Positions 16,479-25,522 of a stretch of DNA of 64,000 nucleotides are shown here, one piece after another. Position numbers and translations under genes: made by a program. Origin of the DNA: JAFNAG01 sp050011535 (GTDB lineage: Bacteria > Acidobacteriota > UBA6911). The DNA is taken from positions 1-64,000 of the forward strand of contig JBEKIX010000008.1 of the NCBI GenBank assembly GCA_050011535.1, in the 5' to 3' direction. The number at the start of each line of letters is the position of its first letter. The first letter of the stretch is position 1. The notes beneath the pieces were generated by a model. That model had not been told where the DNA came from, searched no databases, and saw only the letters and a program-made list of their open reading frames with translations.

Positions 16479-16955
16479 ATGAATCTTGAAGGCAAGTGGA
16501 AAGCCATATTGATCGGGTCCCTGATAACGGGGCTGGCGCCTCTCGTTCCCCTTCTCAATCTGGCCTGCTGTCTGATTCCTTTCGCGGGGGCTCTCGTAGC
16601 GGTGGCGATTTACTGCAATGAGACGCCGCGGACCGCCGTAAACAACAGCGACGGAGTCATCCTGGGCGTGATGACCGGATTGATTGGATCCGTAATATAC
16701 GCAATCCTCATCATCCCCGTGGTTTTTTTCCTGGGCAACTTCATCGGCGGCTTTCTGGGACGCCTGCTCCCGGGAGAGGCAGATCTACCTGCAAGGCTGG
16801 AGCCCTTAGTGCACGGAATTCTCGCCAACTTTGGCGGCATCCTGGCTTTTGCGGTGATCTTCCGAGTGTTGAGCCACCTGGGCCTGTCCCTCGTGTTCGG
16901 CATCCTTGGCGGCATCGCTGGGGTCGCCCTTTTCAAGCGCACTGCCAACCCCTGA
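16479..16955 (+). CDS. Small integral membrane protein, four predicted spans, 158 aa
   Basis: Hydrophobic segments at about residues 8-48 (two spans through LVPLLNLACCLIPFAGALVAVAIY), 60-92 (GVMTGLIGSVIYAILIIPVVFFLGNFIGGFLG) and 112-150 (ILANFGGILAFAVIFRVLSHLGLSLVFGILGGIAGVALF) give a Gly-rich four- or five-span protein. A CC pair lies in the first span. The start has GAGG at the right distance. The layout resembles uncharacterised proteins of the DUF4013/DUF5518 kind, but no family is asserted. It may be co-transcribed with the TPR gene upstream. Confidence 0.65.
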   Translation: MNLEGKWKAILIGSLITGLAPLVPLLNLACCLIPFAGALVAVAIYCNETPRTAVNNSDGVILGVMTGLIGSVIYAILIIPVVFFLGNFIGGFLGRLLPGEADLPARLEPLVHGILANFGGILAFAVIFRVLSHLGLSLVFGILGGIAGVALFKRTANP

Positions 16956-17112
16956 AAACAGCAATCGACCAAAGGCGCATATCGATCCTCCGGATGTCCT
17001 CGCGAACGTGCGCCTGCGAGAGGAGAATGTGGATAATTGCCTGTTGCGCATAACCCGGCGAGTCGCGCCAGCAACTCGAACTCACGACACATCGCCGGTG
17101 GGTCGCAGTAGT

Positions 17113-17547
17113 CTAATGGACTCGGCTCTTCGCAGCGCGCACCTGCCGTGCGATGTGTAAGCGCGAGAGAGCCCGCAGCAGTGCCAGTTCGGCGCGTGCG
17201 AAATCGAGGTTGGGGTCCTTGGAACCCAGGCGTCTTTCCGCCCGTGATTTGGCCTGCTCGGCGCGGTTGAGATCGATCTCCGAGGCCAGCTCCGCGGTCT
17301 GCGCCAGCAGGACCACACGATCCGGTAGAACTTCAGCGAATCCCCAGGAACAAAAGAAACTCTCCATGGCATCGCCGACATGATACCTGATCTCGCCGAT
17401 GCCCAACTCTGCGAGCAGCGGAGCGTGCCCGGGAAGGATTCCCAGTTCTCCTTGGTTGGAAGGGAGGGTGACCCGATCGACGAGACCGTTGAAGAGTTGC
17501 CTCTCCGGCGTTACTACGACAAGATGTATTTTTTCCGGCAGCGCCAT
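17113..17547 (-). CDS. atpC: ATP synthase F1 epsilon subunit, 144 aa
   Basis: The regulatory central-stalk subunit. The N-terminal beta sandwich is recognisable from EKIHLVVVTPERQLFNGLVDRVTLPSNQGELGILPGHAPLLAELGIGEIRYH, and the C-terminal part is a helical hairpin (EIDLNRAEQAKSRAERRLGSKD). The length is normal. It is the last gene of the operon, 75 bp after atpD, and faces the small membrane-protein gene across a 157-bp gap in which I see no clear terminator. Confidence 0.95.
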   Translation of the reverse strand: MALPEKIHLVVVTPERQLFNGLVDRVTLPSNQGELGILPGHAPLLAELGIGEIRYHVGDAMESFFCSWGFAEVLPDRVVLLAQTAELASEIDLNRAEQAKSRAERRLGSKDPNLDFARAELALLRALSRLHIARQVRAAKSRVH

Positions 17548-17622
17548 AAGATTCAGTGAAGAACGGGGAGTGACTAATCGATCTCATTCGTCACGCGTCA
17601 TTCGTCACCCTTTCCGACTGTT

Positions 17623-19032
17623 TCAAGCTGCGGCGAGCTGTTTCGCCTTTTCCAAAACTTCGTCGACGCCGCCCACCATGTAGAACGCCTGTTCGGGTAT
17701 ATGATCGTATTCGCCGCGGCAGATGCCCCGGAAACTTTCAATGCTGTCCTTGACGGACAGGTACTTGCCTTTGATCCCAGTAAACTGTTCCGCGACGAAG
17801 AAAGGCTGGGAAAGGAACTTCTGAATTTTCCGGGCGCGGCTGACGGTCAGCTTGTCGTCCTCGCCCAGCTCATCGATTCCCAGGATCGCGATAATATCCT
17901 GCAGGTCCCTGTAGCGCTGCAGAATTCGCTTCACCTCGCGCGCCACCGTGTAGTGCTCTTCCCCGACAATGCGCGGATCCAGGATGCGTGAAGTCGATGC
18001 CAGCGGGTCAACCGCGGGATAGATGCCCAGTTCGACGATCTTCCGCTCGAGGTTGGTCGTCGCGTCCAGATGGGAGAAAGTAGTTGCCGGCGCAGGATCT
18101 GTGTAATCGTCGGCGGGCACATAAATCGCCTGGATGGAGGTGATGGAGCCATCCTTTGTGGAAGTAATGCGCTCCTGCAGCTCACCCATTTCGGTTGCCA
18201 GATTAGGCTGATATCCGACCGCGGACGGCATGCGCCCGAGTAGCGCAGACACTTCCGAACCCGCCTGGGTGAAGCGAAAGATGTTGTCAATGAACAGGAG
18301 CACGTCCTGGTGCTCGACATCCCGGAAATACTCGGCGACGGTCAATCCCGTCAGACCCACGCGCAGGCGCGCTCCCGGGGGTTCCGTCATCTGGCCGTAG
18401 ATGAGTGCAGCTTTGTCGATGACACCCGATTCCTTCATCTCGAGCCACAGGTCATTGCCTTCGCGAGTCCTTTCGCCGACGCCCGCAAACACCGAAAATC
18501 CGCCGTGGTGGGTCGCGATGCGGTTGATCAGCTCCATGATGATAACGGTCTTGCCGACTCCCGCGCCGCCGAACAGGCCGATCTTGCCGCCCAGGACGTA
18601 AGGTTCGAGAAGGTCGATGACTTTGATGCCGGTTTCCAGCATCTTGCTTTCGGTACTTTGCTGCTCGAACGTCGGGGCGGGCCTGTGGATGGGATAGCGG
18701 GTATCCGCGTGCACAACCCCCATCTGATCGACCGGCTCCCCGATGACGTTCAATACCCGGCCCAGGGTTCCGCGCCCGACGGGCACGATGATAGGTCCGC
18801 CCGTGTCGATAGCGTCCATGCCCCGCACCATGCCATCGGTAGGCTGCATGCTGACGCAACGGACTCGATTTTCACCCAGGTGCTGCTGAACCTCTGTCGT
18901 GACGTGGACGGTCCCGTTCGGATTCTGCCCTTCGATGATGACGGCACTGTAGATTGTGGGAAGGTGCCTCTCCTCAAATTCGCAGTCCACCACCGGTCCG
19001 ATGATCTGTACTACTTTGCCTTTGTTCGTCAT
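17623..19032 (-). CDS. atpD: ATP synthase F1 beta subunit (catalytic), 469 aa
   Basis: The catalytic subunit of F1. The P-loop GGAGVGKT is at residues 155-162, the catalytic glutamate is E187 in GERTREGNDLW, and the ALIYGQMTEPPGARLRVGLTGLT, DEL.EDDKLTV and SQPFFVAEQFTGIKGKYL segments match F-type beta chains. The length (469) is typical. It lies between gamma and epsilon as in the standard order. The LLFIDNIFRFTQAGSEVSALLGRMPSAVGYQPNLATEMG block is intact. Confidence 0.98.
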   Translation of the reverse strand: MTNKGKVVQIIGPVVDCEFEERHLPTIYSAVIIEGQNPNGTVHVTTEVQQHLGENRVRCVSMQPTDGMVRGMDAIDTGGPIIVPVGRGTLGRVLNVIGEPVDQMGVVHADTRYPIHRPAPTFEQQSTESKMLETGIKVIDLLEPYVLGGKIGLFGGAGVGKTVIIMELINRIATHHGGFSVFAGVGERTREGNDLWLEMKESGVIDKAALIYGQMTEPPGARLRVGLTGLTVAEYFRDVEHQDVLLFIDNIFRFTQAGSEVSALLGRMPSAVGYQPNLATEMGELQERITSTKDGSITSIQAIYVPADDYTDPAPATTFSHLDATTNLERKIVELGIYPAVDPLASTSRILDPRIVGEEHYTVAREVKRILQRYRDLQDIIAILGIDELGEDDKLTVSRARKIQKFLSQPFFVAEQFTGIKGKYLSVKDSIESFRGICRGEYDHIPEQAFYMVGGVDEVLEKAKQLAAA

Positions 19033-19116
19033 TCACTCTCCTCTCGATGGGAGCACGCGCGTTCCGGCCTCAGGATGCGAATTACGCGGCCCCGCTATCG
19101 AAGCGGCCGGATCGGA

Positions 19117-19977
19117 TCAGGATCCGGCGGCGGTTGCGCCGCTGACGACCTCGATCAATTCCTTGGTAATTCCCGCCTGGCGCACCTTGTTGGCATAGAG
19201 GGTCAGGCTGTCGATCATTTCGGACGCATTCTTGGTGGCCGCGTCCATTGAGGTCATACGCGCGCCCTGCTCCGAGGCGGCTGCTTCCAGCATGGCGCAA
19301 AAAATCTGCGATTCGACGTGGCGCGGCAGCAAACGGTTGAAGATCTCCTCCGGAGGCTCATCGTACAGATACTCCACGAGATGAGATTCCTCAATTCCCT
19401 CGATCTTGCGGATGGGAAGCAGCGGTTCCACGACCACGCGTTGCTGCACCACCGACTTGAACTCGTTATAGACGAGCCAGATCTGATCCTTCCTCTCCTG
19501 CACAAATTCCTCGATGATCCCCTTTGCGATCGCGGCGGCGTCGGCGAAGCTCGGCTTCTGCAGGATGCCGATGGCTTCCTGGCGCACAGAGTAGGAACGG
19601 CGCCGGAAAAAGTCGCGTCCGCGCTTGCCGAGCAGGTTAAGCTCCACGGCGGCATCCGGGTGCCCGACGATGAATTCTACGGCCTGCTTCACGATATTCG
19701 TGTTGTAAGCGCCGCAGAGCCCCTTGTCCGCGGTGATTACGACCAGCTCGATGCGCCGTCCGCCTCGATGGGCGAGCAGCGCGTGTTGTTGCTCGGGCAC
19801 GCGCGCGGCAAGGCTGTTGAGCACTGCCAGCATCTGGCGCGCATAGGGGCGTGCCGCAATCACGCGCTCCTGGGCACGCCGCAGCCGCGCCGCGGAGACG
19901 AACTTCATCGCGCGCGTGATCTGCTGAATGTTTTTGGCGCTGCGGATGCGGCGCCTGATATCTCGAACATTAGCCAT
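19117..19977 (-). CDS. atpG: ATP synthase F1 gamma subunit, 286 aa
   Basis: The rotating central shaft. Its N-terminal helix RDIRRRIRSAKNIQQITRAMKFVSAARLRRAQ and C-terminal SEMIDSLTLYANKVRQAGITKELIEVVSGA form the coiled coil. The internal VITADKGLCGAYNTNIVKQA is the conserved Rossmann-like core strand. The length is normal. The gene is 17 bp downstream of atpA. Confidence 0.97.
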   Translation of the reverse strand: MANVRDIRRRIRSAKNIQQITRAMKFVSAARLRRAQERVIAARPYARQMLAVLNSLAARVPEQQHALLAHRGGRRIELVVITADKGLCGAYNTNIVKQAVEFIVGHPDAAVELNLLGKRGRDFFRRRSYSVRQEAIGILQKPSFADAAAIAKGIIEEFVQERKDQIWLVYNEFKSVVQQRVVVEPLLPIRKIEGIEESHLVEYLYDEPPEEIFNRLLPRHVESQIFCAMLEAAASEQGARMTSMDAATKNASEMIDSLTLYANKVRQAGITKELIEVVSGATAAGS

Positions 19978-19994
19978 ACGATTATCGGGGATTC

Positions 19995-21539
19995 CTAGCC
20001 GGCCGCCGCCTGTTCGGCGCCGCTCGCCCTGTCCACGGCGTATTTTTCCTTGAATTCCTTGAGCGCCGCCAGGAGTTGGGAGCGCATATCATCGCTCAAC
20101 GATTTCTCGGCGGCGATTTTTTTTACGAGCGGCCCCTTCATGGTTTCCATGAACTGGTACAGCTGCTTTTCAAAAGCACGGATCTGGCTCACGGGCAGAT
20201 CGTCCACAAACCCCTGAGTTCCAGAGAAAATGATGACGATCTGCCGAACTACGTCCAAAGGCTGATATTGATCCTGCTTCAGGATTTCGGTCAGCCTCTC
20301 GCCGCGCGCGAGCTGGGCCTGGGTCGCTTTGTCCAGATCGGAGCCGAACTGGGCGAAAGCCGCCAGTTCGCGGTACTGCGCAAGCTCCAGCCGGAGCGTA
20401 CCCGCGACCTGTTTCATCGCCTTGATCTGAGCGTTGCCGCCGACGCGGCTCACCGAGTTTCCCACGTTGACGGCCGGCCGGATGCCCGCGTGAAACAGAT
20501 CCCCTTCCAGGAAGATCTGACCGTCCGTGATCGAAATGACGTTGGTCGGAATATAGGCGGAGATATCTCCTGCTTGCGTTTCGATCACAGGGAGTGCCGT
20601 GAGGGATCCGCCGTGGTTCTGATCGTTCATCTTGGCGGCCCGTTCCAACAGCCGCGAGTGCAGATAGAAAACGTCGCCGGGGTATGCTTCACGTCCCGGC
20701 GGCCGGCGGAGCAAAAGGGAGATCTCGCGGTAAGCGGCTGCATGCTTGGACAGATCGTCGTAAATGACCAGCGCATGCCGCCCGCGGTCGCGGAAGTATT
20801 CGCCCATGGCACAGCCGCAATAAGGGGCGATGTACTGCATGGTCGCGGGATCGGATGCCGATGCCGAAACCACGATCGTGCGATCCATGACTTCATAATC
20901 GGTGAGCGTCTTGACGACCTGAGCCACGGTCGAGCGCTTCTGCCCGATTGCGACATAAATCGAGATCACGTCGGTATTCTTCTGATTGATGATCGTGTCG
21001 ATGGCGATGGCAGTCTTGCCGGTCTGGCGGTCCCCGATAATCAACTCACGCTGGCCGCGGCCGATCGGGATCATGGCGTCGATCGCCTTGAGCCCGGTCT
21101 GCAAAGGTTCCTTGACGGGCTGCCGGTCGATGACTCCGGGAGCGAGCCGCTCGATAGTAGCGTACTCCCCGCTAATGATCGGTCCCCGTTCGTCGATGGG
21201 TTCTCCCAACGCATTGACGACCCTGCCGATGAGCCCGTCGCCGACCGGAACACTCATGATGCGATTCGTACGCTTGACCGTGTCCCCCTCACCAATCAGG
21301 GTATACTCGCCGAAAAGGACGGCGCCCACATTGTCCTCTTCGAGATTGAGGGCGATACCCTTGACCCCGTGCGGAAAATCCAGGAGTTCGCCGGCCATGA
21401 CTCGATCCAGGCCATGAATACGCGCGATGCCGTCGCCCACCGACATGATGGTTCCCACTTCGCTGACCATCACGCTGGACTCGTAGTCCTTGATCTGCTC
21501 GCGTAGAATCTTGGTAATTTCGTCGGCATTGATTTGCAT
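19995..21539 (-). CDS. atpA: ATP synthase F1 alpha subunit, 514 aa
   Basis: The non-catalytic nucleotide-binding subunit. The P-loop is GDRQTGKT at residues 169-176, with QKRSTVAQVV and the arginine-finger region ISITDGQIFLEGDLFHAGIRPAVNVGNSVSRVGGNAQ. The N-terminal EITKILREQIKDYE helix contacts delta. The length is typical. Gene order alpha then gamma then beta is standard; delta lies 69 bp upstream. Confidence 0.98.
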   Translation of the reverse strand: MQINADEITKILREQIKDYESSVMVSEVGTIMSVGDGIARIHGLDRVMAGELLDFPHGVKGIALNLEEDNVGAVLFGEYTLIGEGDTVKRTNRIMSVPVGDGLIGRVVNALGEPIDERGPIISGEYATIERLAPGVIDRQPVKEPLQTGLKAIDAMIPIGRGQRELIIGDRQTGKTAIAIDTIINQKNTDVISIYVAIGQKRSTVAQVVKTLTDYEVMDRTIVVSASASDPATMQYIAPYCGCAMGEYFRDRGRHALVIYDDLSKHAAAYREISLLLRRPPGREAYPGDVFYLHSRLLERAAKMNDQNHGGSLTALPVIETQAGDISAYIPTNVISITDGQIFLEGDLFHAGIRPAVNVGNSVSRVGGNAQIKAMKQVAGTLRLELAQYRELAAFAQFGSDLDKATQAQLARGERLTEILKQDQYQPLDVVRQIVIIFSGTQGFVDDLPVSQIRAFEKQLYQFMETMKGPLVKKIAAEKSLSDDMRSQLLAALKEFKEKYAVDRASGAEQAAAG

Positions 21540-21608
21540 GTCGGGTTTCCCTTTTTCGTCAGTCTGGGCGGAAGCAGATTCATTCAGGCCGTGCCCAGCC
21601 AGTGTCGA

Positions 21609-22151
21609 TCACTCTTGCATCAAACGCCGCCGCATCTCTTCGAGCTGCGTGCGGATGGAGCCATCGTAAACCGTGCTGCCGATCTGAACGACAACCCCGG
21701 CCAGAAGCTCGGGATCCGTCTGCATGGTAAGAACCGATTGGCGGCCGGTGGCCCCGGCGAGACTCATGCGCAAAGCTGACACATCCTCCTCGCTCAAGGG
21801 GGCCGCGGAGGTGACTCTGGCAGCGATGATCCCATGCCGCTCGTTCAGAGTCTTTTTATAGAGATCACAAATATCCCCAAAATAACGTATGCGATGGTGG
21901 CGGAGCAGAATGCGCAGAAAGTTGCTCGTGGATTGAATGACAGGATAACGAACGAGCAATTCAGAGAGCACGTTCTCCTTCGACTCGCGAGGAATCGCCG
22001 GGCTGTCGAGCGCATCCAAGAGTGCAGGAACCTGGCGGAAGATCTCACGGTAGGTACTGAGATCCTTCAAAACAGCAGCATCCTCGTTTTTCTCAAGCGT
22101 CACGTCTGCCAGAGCGCGCGCATAGCGGGCAAACACTGCCGACGGTATCAT
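21609..22151 (-). CDS. atpH: ATP synthase F1 delta subunit, 180 aa
   Basis: The cap of the peripheral stalk (OSCP homologue). It starts with SAVFARYARALADVTLEKNEDA, the conserved helix 1, and ends with DPELLAGVVVQIGSTVYDGSIRTQLEEMRRRLMQ, the signature region of delta/OSCP. The start overlaps the atpF stop by 4 nt (ATGA), indicating translational coupling. Confidence 0.95.
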   Translation of the reverse strand: MIPSAVFARYARALADVTLEKNEDAAVLKDLSTYREIFRQVPALLDALDSPAIPRESKENVLSELLVRYPVIQSTSNFLRILLRHHRIRYFGDICDLYKKTLNERHGIIAARVTSAAPLSEEDVSALRMSLAGATGRQSVLTMQTDPELLAGVVVQIGSTVYDGSIRTQLEEMRRRLMQE

Positions 22152-22729
22152 TCACGTCCTCCCACCCTGTCGACAAAGCGTGCAAAAAGGCGACGTTCGT
22201 CCTCCACCGTCATGCCATCCCGGATTTTCCCCTCGGCCAGCTGCACCGATAGCTCGGCCACATGTGCCTTCAGCTCGAGCTGCGCGGCCCGCGTAAGCCC
22301 TTCGATCTCCAGCCGCGCGCGTTCCAGAATTTTTTCAGCTTCCCGGTCGGCGGAAGCAACCAGGCGTTCGTGTTCCTCTCTGGCCTCGATCTCAGCAGCT
22401 GCCCTCATCTGGCGGAGTTCGTCATCGAGGGAACTCATGCGCAGGTTGATTTCATTGAGGCGCGCCTCAGCTTCCAAACGAGCCTTCTGCGCTTCCATCA
22501 GCTGCTCGCGGATGGCCTGAGAGCGGCTGGCAAAAAAACTCGCAAGCGGTTTGCGTCCGACATAAACCAGGACAGCGGCAACCAGAAGCAGATTGGTGAA
22601 TCTGCCGATTTCCAGAAGCGGCCCCCAGCGGTCGCCTGTTTCGGCAGCCCAAGCCTCACTGGAAAGAGCCGCGCAGATTGCCGGCACGAGCAGCCCGTGG
22701 TGCAACCAGACATTTGTCCGAAGTTTCAT
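22148..22729 (-). CDS. atpF: ATP synthase Fo subunit b, with an extended N-terminus, 193 aa
   Basis: The peripheral stalk subunit. A membrane span (FTNLLLVAAVLVYVGRKPLASFF) is followed by a long charged coiled coil rich in Glu, Arg and Ala (about residues 65-175). About 30 residues precede the span and look like a signal peptide (LHHGLLVPAICAALSSEAWAAETG), an arrangement resembling the processed b subunits of plastids. Paired with the b' gene upstream, it suggests a b/b' heterodimer stalk. It overlaps atpH by 4 nt. Confidence 0.92.
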   Translation of the reverse strand: MKLRTNVWLHHGLLVPAICAALSSEAWAAETGDRWGPLLEIGRFTNLLLVAAVLVYVGRKPLASFFASRSQAIREQLMEAQKARLEAEARLNEINLRMSSLDDELRQMRAAAEIEAREEHERLVASADREAEKILERARLEIEGLTRAAQLELKAHVAELSVQLAEGKIRDGMTVEDERRLFARFVDRVGGRE

Positions 22730-22794
22730 GCCAGTTCCCGGTGGAACATCTTCAAGATGACCGTCCCGTCCTGCTGTCCTGCAGAGATCGGCGC

Positions 22795-23220
22795 TCAGGC
22801 AGAGCGCCGCAGAATCGCCGACGTGATGCGGCGAGCCATATCCTCGGCCTCATTTCCCAGCTCGACTTTCGCCTCATTCACCTGGATCTTCACGAGATCA
22901 CGCGCCTCCAGCAATAGTTGTTCGGCACCCTTTCGAGCCCGCTCCAGCCCGCCGCTCCGATAGAGCAACGCGTCGGCGCGAGCCTTCTCCACGAGCCGAT
23001 ACCCTTCCATCCGGGCATTCTTGATCGTCGCTTGATACTGGTCGAATAACTGCAAGTGATGAGCAAGGTTCTGTCGAGTTTGCGCCATCAGGCCGGTGGT
23101 CTTCATCTCCCTCTCCTCCTGAACGCGCATGATCGGCTTCACGAGGAGGTAGTTTAAAGCTACCACCGTGAAAACAAAGATGAATATCGCGGGAAGGATG
23201 GACCAATCAACACTGATCAT
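22795..23220 (-). CDS. atpF': ATP synthase Fo subunit b', 141 aa
   Basis: The second stalk subunit. A single N-terminal span (DWSILPAIFIFVFTVVALNYLLVKPIM) starts the protein directly, without the extension seen in atpF, and is followed by a charged coiled coil (VQEEREMKTTGLMAQTRQNL and on). Length and layout match b' of cyanobacterial and proteobacterial enzymes. It is the first gene of the cluster; atpB (a) and atpE (c) are not upstream, where a divergent glycosyltransferase begins after 152 bp. Confidence 0.9.
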   Translation of the reverse strand: MISVDWSILPAIFIFVFTVVALNYLLVKPIMRVQEEREMKTTGLMAQTRQNLAHHLQLFDQYQATIKNARMEGYRLVEKARADALLYRSGGLERARKGAEQLLLEARDLVKIQVNEAKVELGNEAEDMARRITSAILRRSA

Positions 23221-23372
23221 ACTGGCAACGTACGCTAGAGGATTTAACTTCCTCGATCGGTTTCCAGCTTAATTTGATCCAGGCTGGCAACATAGAAAAG
23301 GAGGAAAATATCACAGGGCTCCGACGCCGTCAAGGAGTTTCCCCCTACGCACATCGGTGATATATTCTGTGG

Positions 23373-24716
23373 ATGCTCAAGCACTTAGCTCTCCTGTTCC
23401 TGTTGGGAGGAGCCATCGAGACCGTCTGGCTCCTGAGCTGCAGGCTAAGCCCGTTGCGCGCTCATAGCGGGTCATTCGTCGCACTCATGCTCCTGAGTTT
23501 CGTCCTCTGCATCTCGGGTTTCTTTCGGTGCCGACTGCGGGATCGCAGAGATGTGCTGTGCATGCTCGGCTTCGCCCTCCTCTTTCGACTGACCGTGTTG
23601 CCGGCCACGCCAGACGAGAGTGAGGACGTCTATCGCTATCTGTGGGACGGAAAGATCTCTTCAGCGGGAATCAGTCCCTATCTGCATCCCCCTGAGGCCC
23701 TGGAACTGGAGAGCTTTCGCGACCCTCTTCTGTATCCGATGTTGAACTCCAAGTCGTATATCACGACATATCCTCCGCTCTCCCAGGCTGTGTTTCGGGC
23801 CTGCTACGGCTTGTTCGGGCCGTCGGTTTTGGCCATGAAAGCGATTTTCAGCCTGTTCGAGTTCGCTTCGTTGCTCTTGGCATGGCGGCTCCTCGTTTCC
23901 TTTGGGACCGGCTTGCAGTCGCTGTTTCTGATGGCTTGGAATCCATTTTTTGTTTTTGAGTTTTCCCACTCCGGCCATTCCGACAGCCTCATGATGTTTT
24001 TGATCCTGCTTTCGATTTACTTGGGGCACCGCCGAAAGAGCGTTTGGGCAATGGCGAGCTTTGCCGGAGCGATCCTCGTAAAGCTGCATCCAGCGCTTTG
24101 GATTCCCCTCTTTTGGCGCCGTATGGGATGGAAGCCGGCTGCGGTCTGCCTGAGCGTGGTGGGAATTGGGATGTACGGCTGCTATTCCTTCCAGACCCTG
24201 CGCTCGTATCTGCAGTCCCTCCGGCTCTACTATCGACTTTTCGAGTTTAATGCAGGCATTCATTACATGCTCAGGTTCATTGGAAGCTCTTTTTTCCGAC
24301 AGTCGTGGGACAAGGCGGCCGGACCCTACCTCGCCGTGCTCCTGATCGCGGTCGTCGCTGCGATCTCCATGAGGTTTCCCTTGGCCAATGCACGCGATGT
24401 GCTGCACGCCGGGTTTTGGATCATGACGGCAGACCTGTGCCTGGCCACGACCGTGCACCCATGGTATCTCGTCTGGGCGGCGTTGGCGTTGCCTGTACTC
24501 CCTTATGCATTCATGCTCTATTGGACCGGCGCATGTTTCCTGTCTTACCTCGCCTACGCGCACAGCCCGGTCTATGAACCGCGCTGGGTCCTGCTGGTCG
24601 AATACCTGCCGATGTATGCCTTGATGGCGTGGGAGGTACTTCGCGGAGCCCCTCTGCTGCAGGCTGCGGACCGCGTAAACGCCGGACCCCAGGAGCACGT
24701 CCTTCCTCTCAGTTAG
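23373..24716 (+). CDS. GT-C-fold integral membrane glycosyltransferase, 447 aa
   Basis: About ten or more hydrophobic segments run through the protein. The first large extracytoplasmic loop holds TPDESEDVYRYLWDG, an acidic motif typical of polyprenyl-phosphate-sugar-dependent GT-C enzymes (GT87 and mannosyltransferase-like), followed by YPPLSQAVF, also usual in this group. HSGHSDSLMMFLILLSIYLG and KLHPALWIPLFW are conserved-looking membrane loops. It probably transfers a sugar from a lipid-linked donor on the outer face of the inner membrane. Donor and acceptor are unknown. It is divergent from the ATP synthase genes. Confidence 0.7.
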   Translation: MLKHLALLFLLGGAIETVWLLSCRLSPLRAHSGSFVALMLLSFVLCISGFFRCRLRDRRDVLCMLGFALLFRLTVLPATPDESEDVYRYLWDGKISSAGISPYLHPPEALELESFRDPLLYPMLNSKSYITTYPPLSQAVFRACYGLFGPSVLAMKAIFSLFEFASLLLAWRLLVSFGTGLQSLFLMAWNPFFVFEFSHSGHSDSLMMFLILLSIYLGHRRKSVWAMASFAGAILVKLHPALWIPLFWRRMGWKPAAVCLSVVGIGMYGCYSFQTLRSYLQSLRLYYRLFEFNAGIHYMLRFIGSSFFRQSWDKAAGPYLAVLLIAVVAAISMRFPLANARDVLHAGFWIMTADLCLATTVHPWYLVWAALALPVLPYAFMLYWTGACFLSYLAYAHSPVYEPRWVLLVEYLPMYALMAWEVLRGAPLLQAADRVNAGPQEHVLPLS

Positions 24717-24731
24717 GAGCCTGTCAGAAAA

Positions 24732-25286
24732 TCAGGTGGACTGCCCCTTCCGGATCAGGTCAAGAAATTCAATCCTGGTTCGGTGATTCGTGCGGAATGT
24801 CCCGTGCATTGAACTGGTCGTGGCGCGGCTGTTCTGTTTCTGGATGCCACGCATCATCATGCACATGTGTTGGGCTTCAACCACCACGGCCACGCCGAGT
24901 GGGTCGAGTTTCCGGTTGAGTGTATCGGCGATCTGCACTGTAAGACGCTCCTGCACCTGCAGCCGCCGGCTGAACACCTCCACCAGCCGGGCGATTTTGC
25001 TGAGGCCCACCACCTTCTTGTTGGGCAGATACGCAACGTGGACCTTGCCAAAGAAAGGTAGAAGGTGGTGCTCGCACAGACTGAAAAAATCGATGTCGGA
25101 AACGATGACCATCTCATCGTATTCGACATCGAACAAAGCGTTGTTCAGGACCGCGTCCACATCCTGAACGTACCCGCTCGTCAGGAATTGCAATGCCTGA
25201 CTCACCCTCTCCGGTGTTCCCTGTAATCCGTCCCGTTCCGGATTTTCTCCGAGTTCGATCAGGAGATCATGCACAAGATTTTTCAT
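24732..25286 (-). CDS. folE: GTP cyclohydrolase I, 184 aa
   Basis: It converts GTP to 7,8-dihydroneopterin triphosphate, the first step toward folate and biopterin and also a queuosine precursor. The zinc ligands are C71 and H74 in SLCEHHLLP and C142 in QHMCMMMRG, with the 71-residue spacing of E. coli FolE (C110/C181). RLQVQERLTVQIAD and GLSKIARLVEVF are the usual substrate-binding segments. The length is that of type IA enzymes. queA, the last-but-one step of queuosine synthesis, lies 1.2 kb away on the other strand; that may be chance. Confidence 0.97.
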   Translation of the reverse strand: MKNLVHDLLIELGENPERDGLQGTPERVSQALQFLTSGYVQDVDAVLNNALFDVEYDEMVIVSDIDFFSLCEHHLLPFFGKVHVAYLPNKKVVGLSKIARLVEVFSRRLQVQERLTVQIADTLNRKLDPLGVAVVVEAQHMCMMMRGIQKQNSRATTSSMHGTFRTNHRTRIEFLDLIRKGQST

Positions 25287-25522
25287 GGATCACTCGCACG
25301 GGCCATGGCAGCGGCCGAATAGGTACCGCAGTCATAAACCTCAGATATTAAATAACTTAGTACGGCAAACAGCAACAAACTGTAATGGTAATCTTGGAAA
25401 ACAGCGATGTCAAAGTCAAACGTCGCCTTTCCTTGCGGCGAAACTGGGGACAGCAGCTTCGCCACGGCCTTGTCTCTGGATGCTATTTACAGAACATTCC
25501 AAAGTCATTAAACTTATTCGAT

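Noticed and set aside
17060..17130. Possible tRNA near the end of atpC
   Set aside because: GAGTTCGAGT on the minus strand looks like a T-loop and GTCTAATGG on the plus strand like a D-loop, but the flanking stems do not pair and there is no matching acceptor stem.
20076..21506. 476-residue frame opposite atpA
   Set aside because: Shadow of the alpha-subunit gene created by high GC third positions; no known domain and no ribosome binding site.
24717..24731. GGAGCCTGTC shared with about 27607 as a transposon end
   Set aside because: Only 10-12 bp are shared, with no inverted partner or transposase; likely coincidence.
25385..25522. 46-residue extension of the YihY/BrkB protein
   Set aside because: The added residues are basic, lack family similarity and have no ribosome binding site; the ATG at 25523 fits the family start better.
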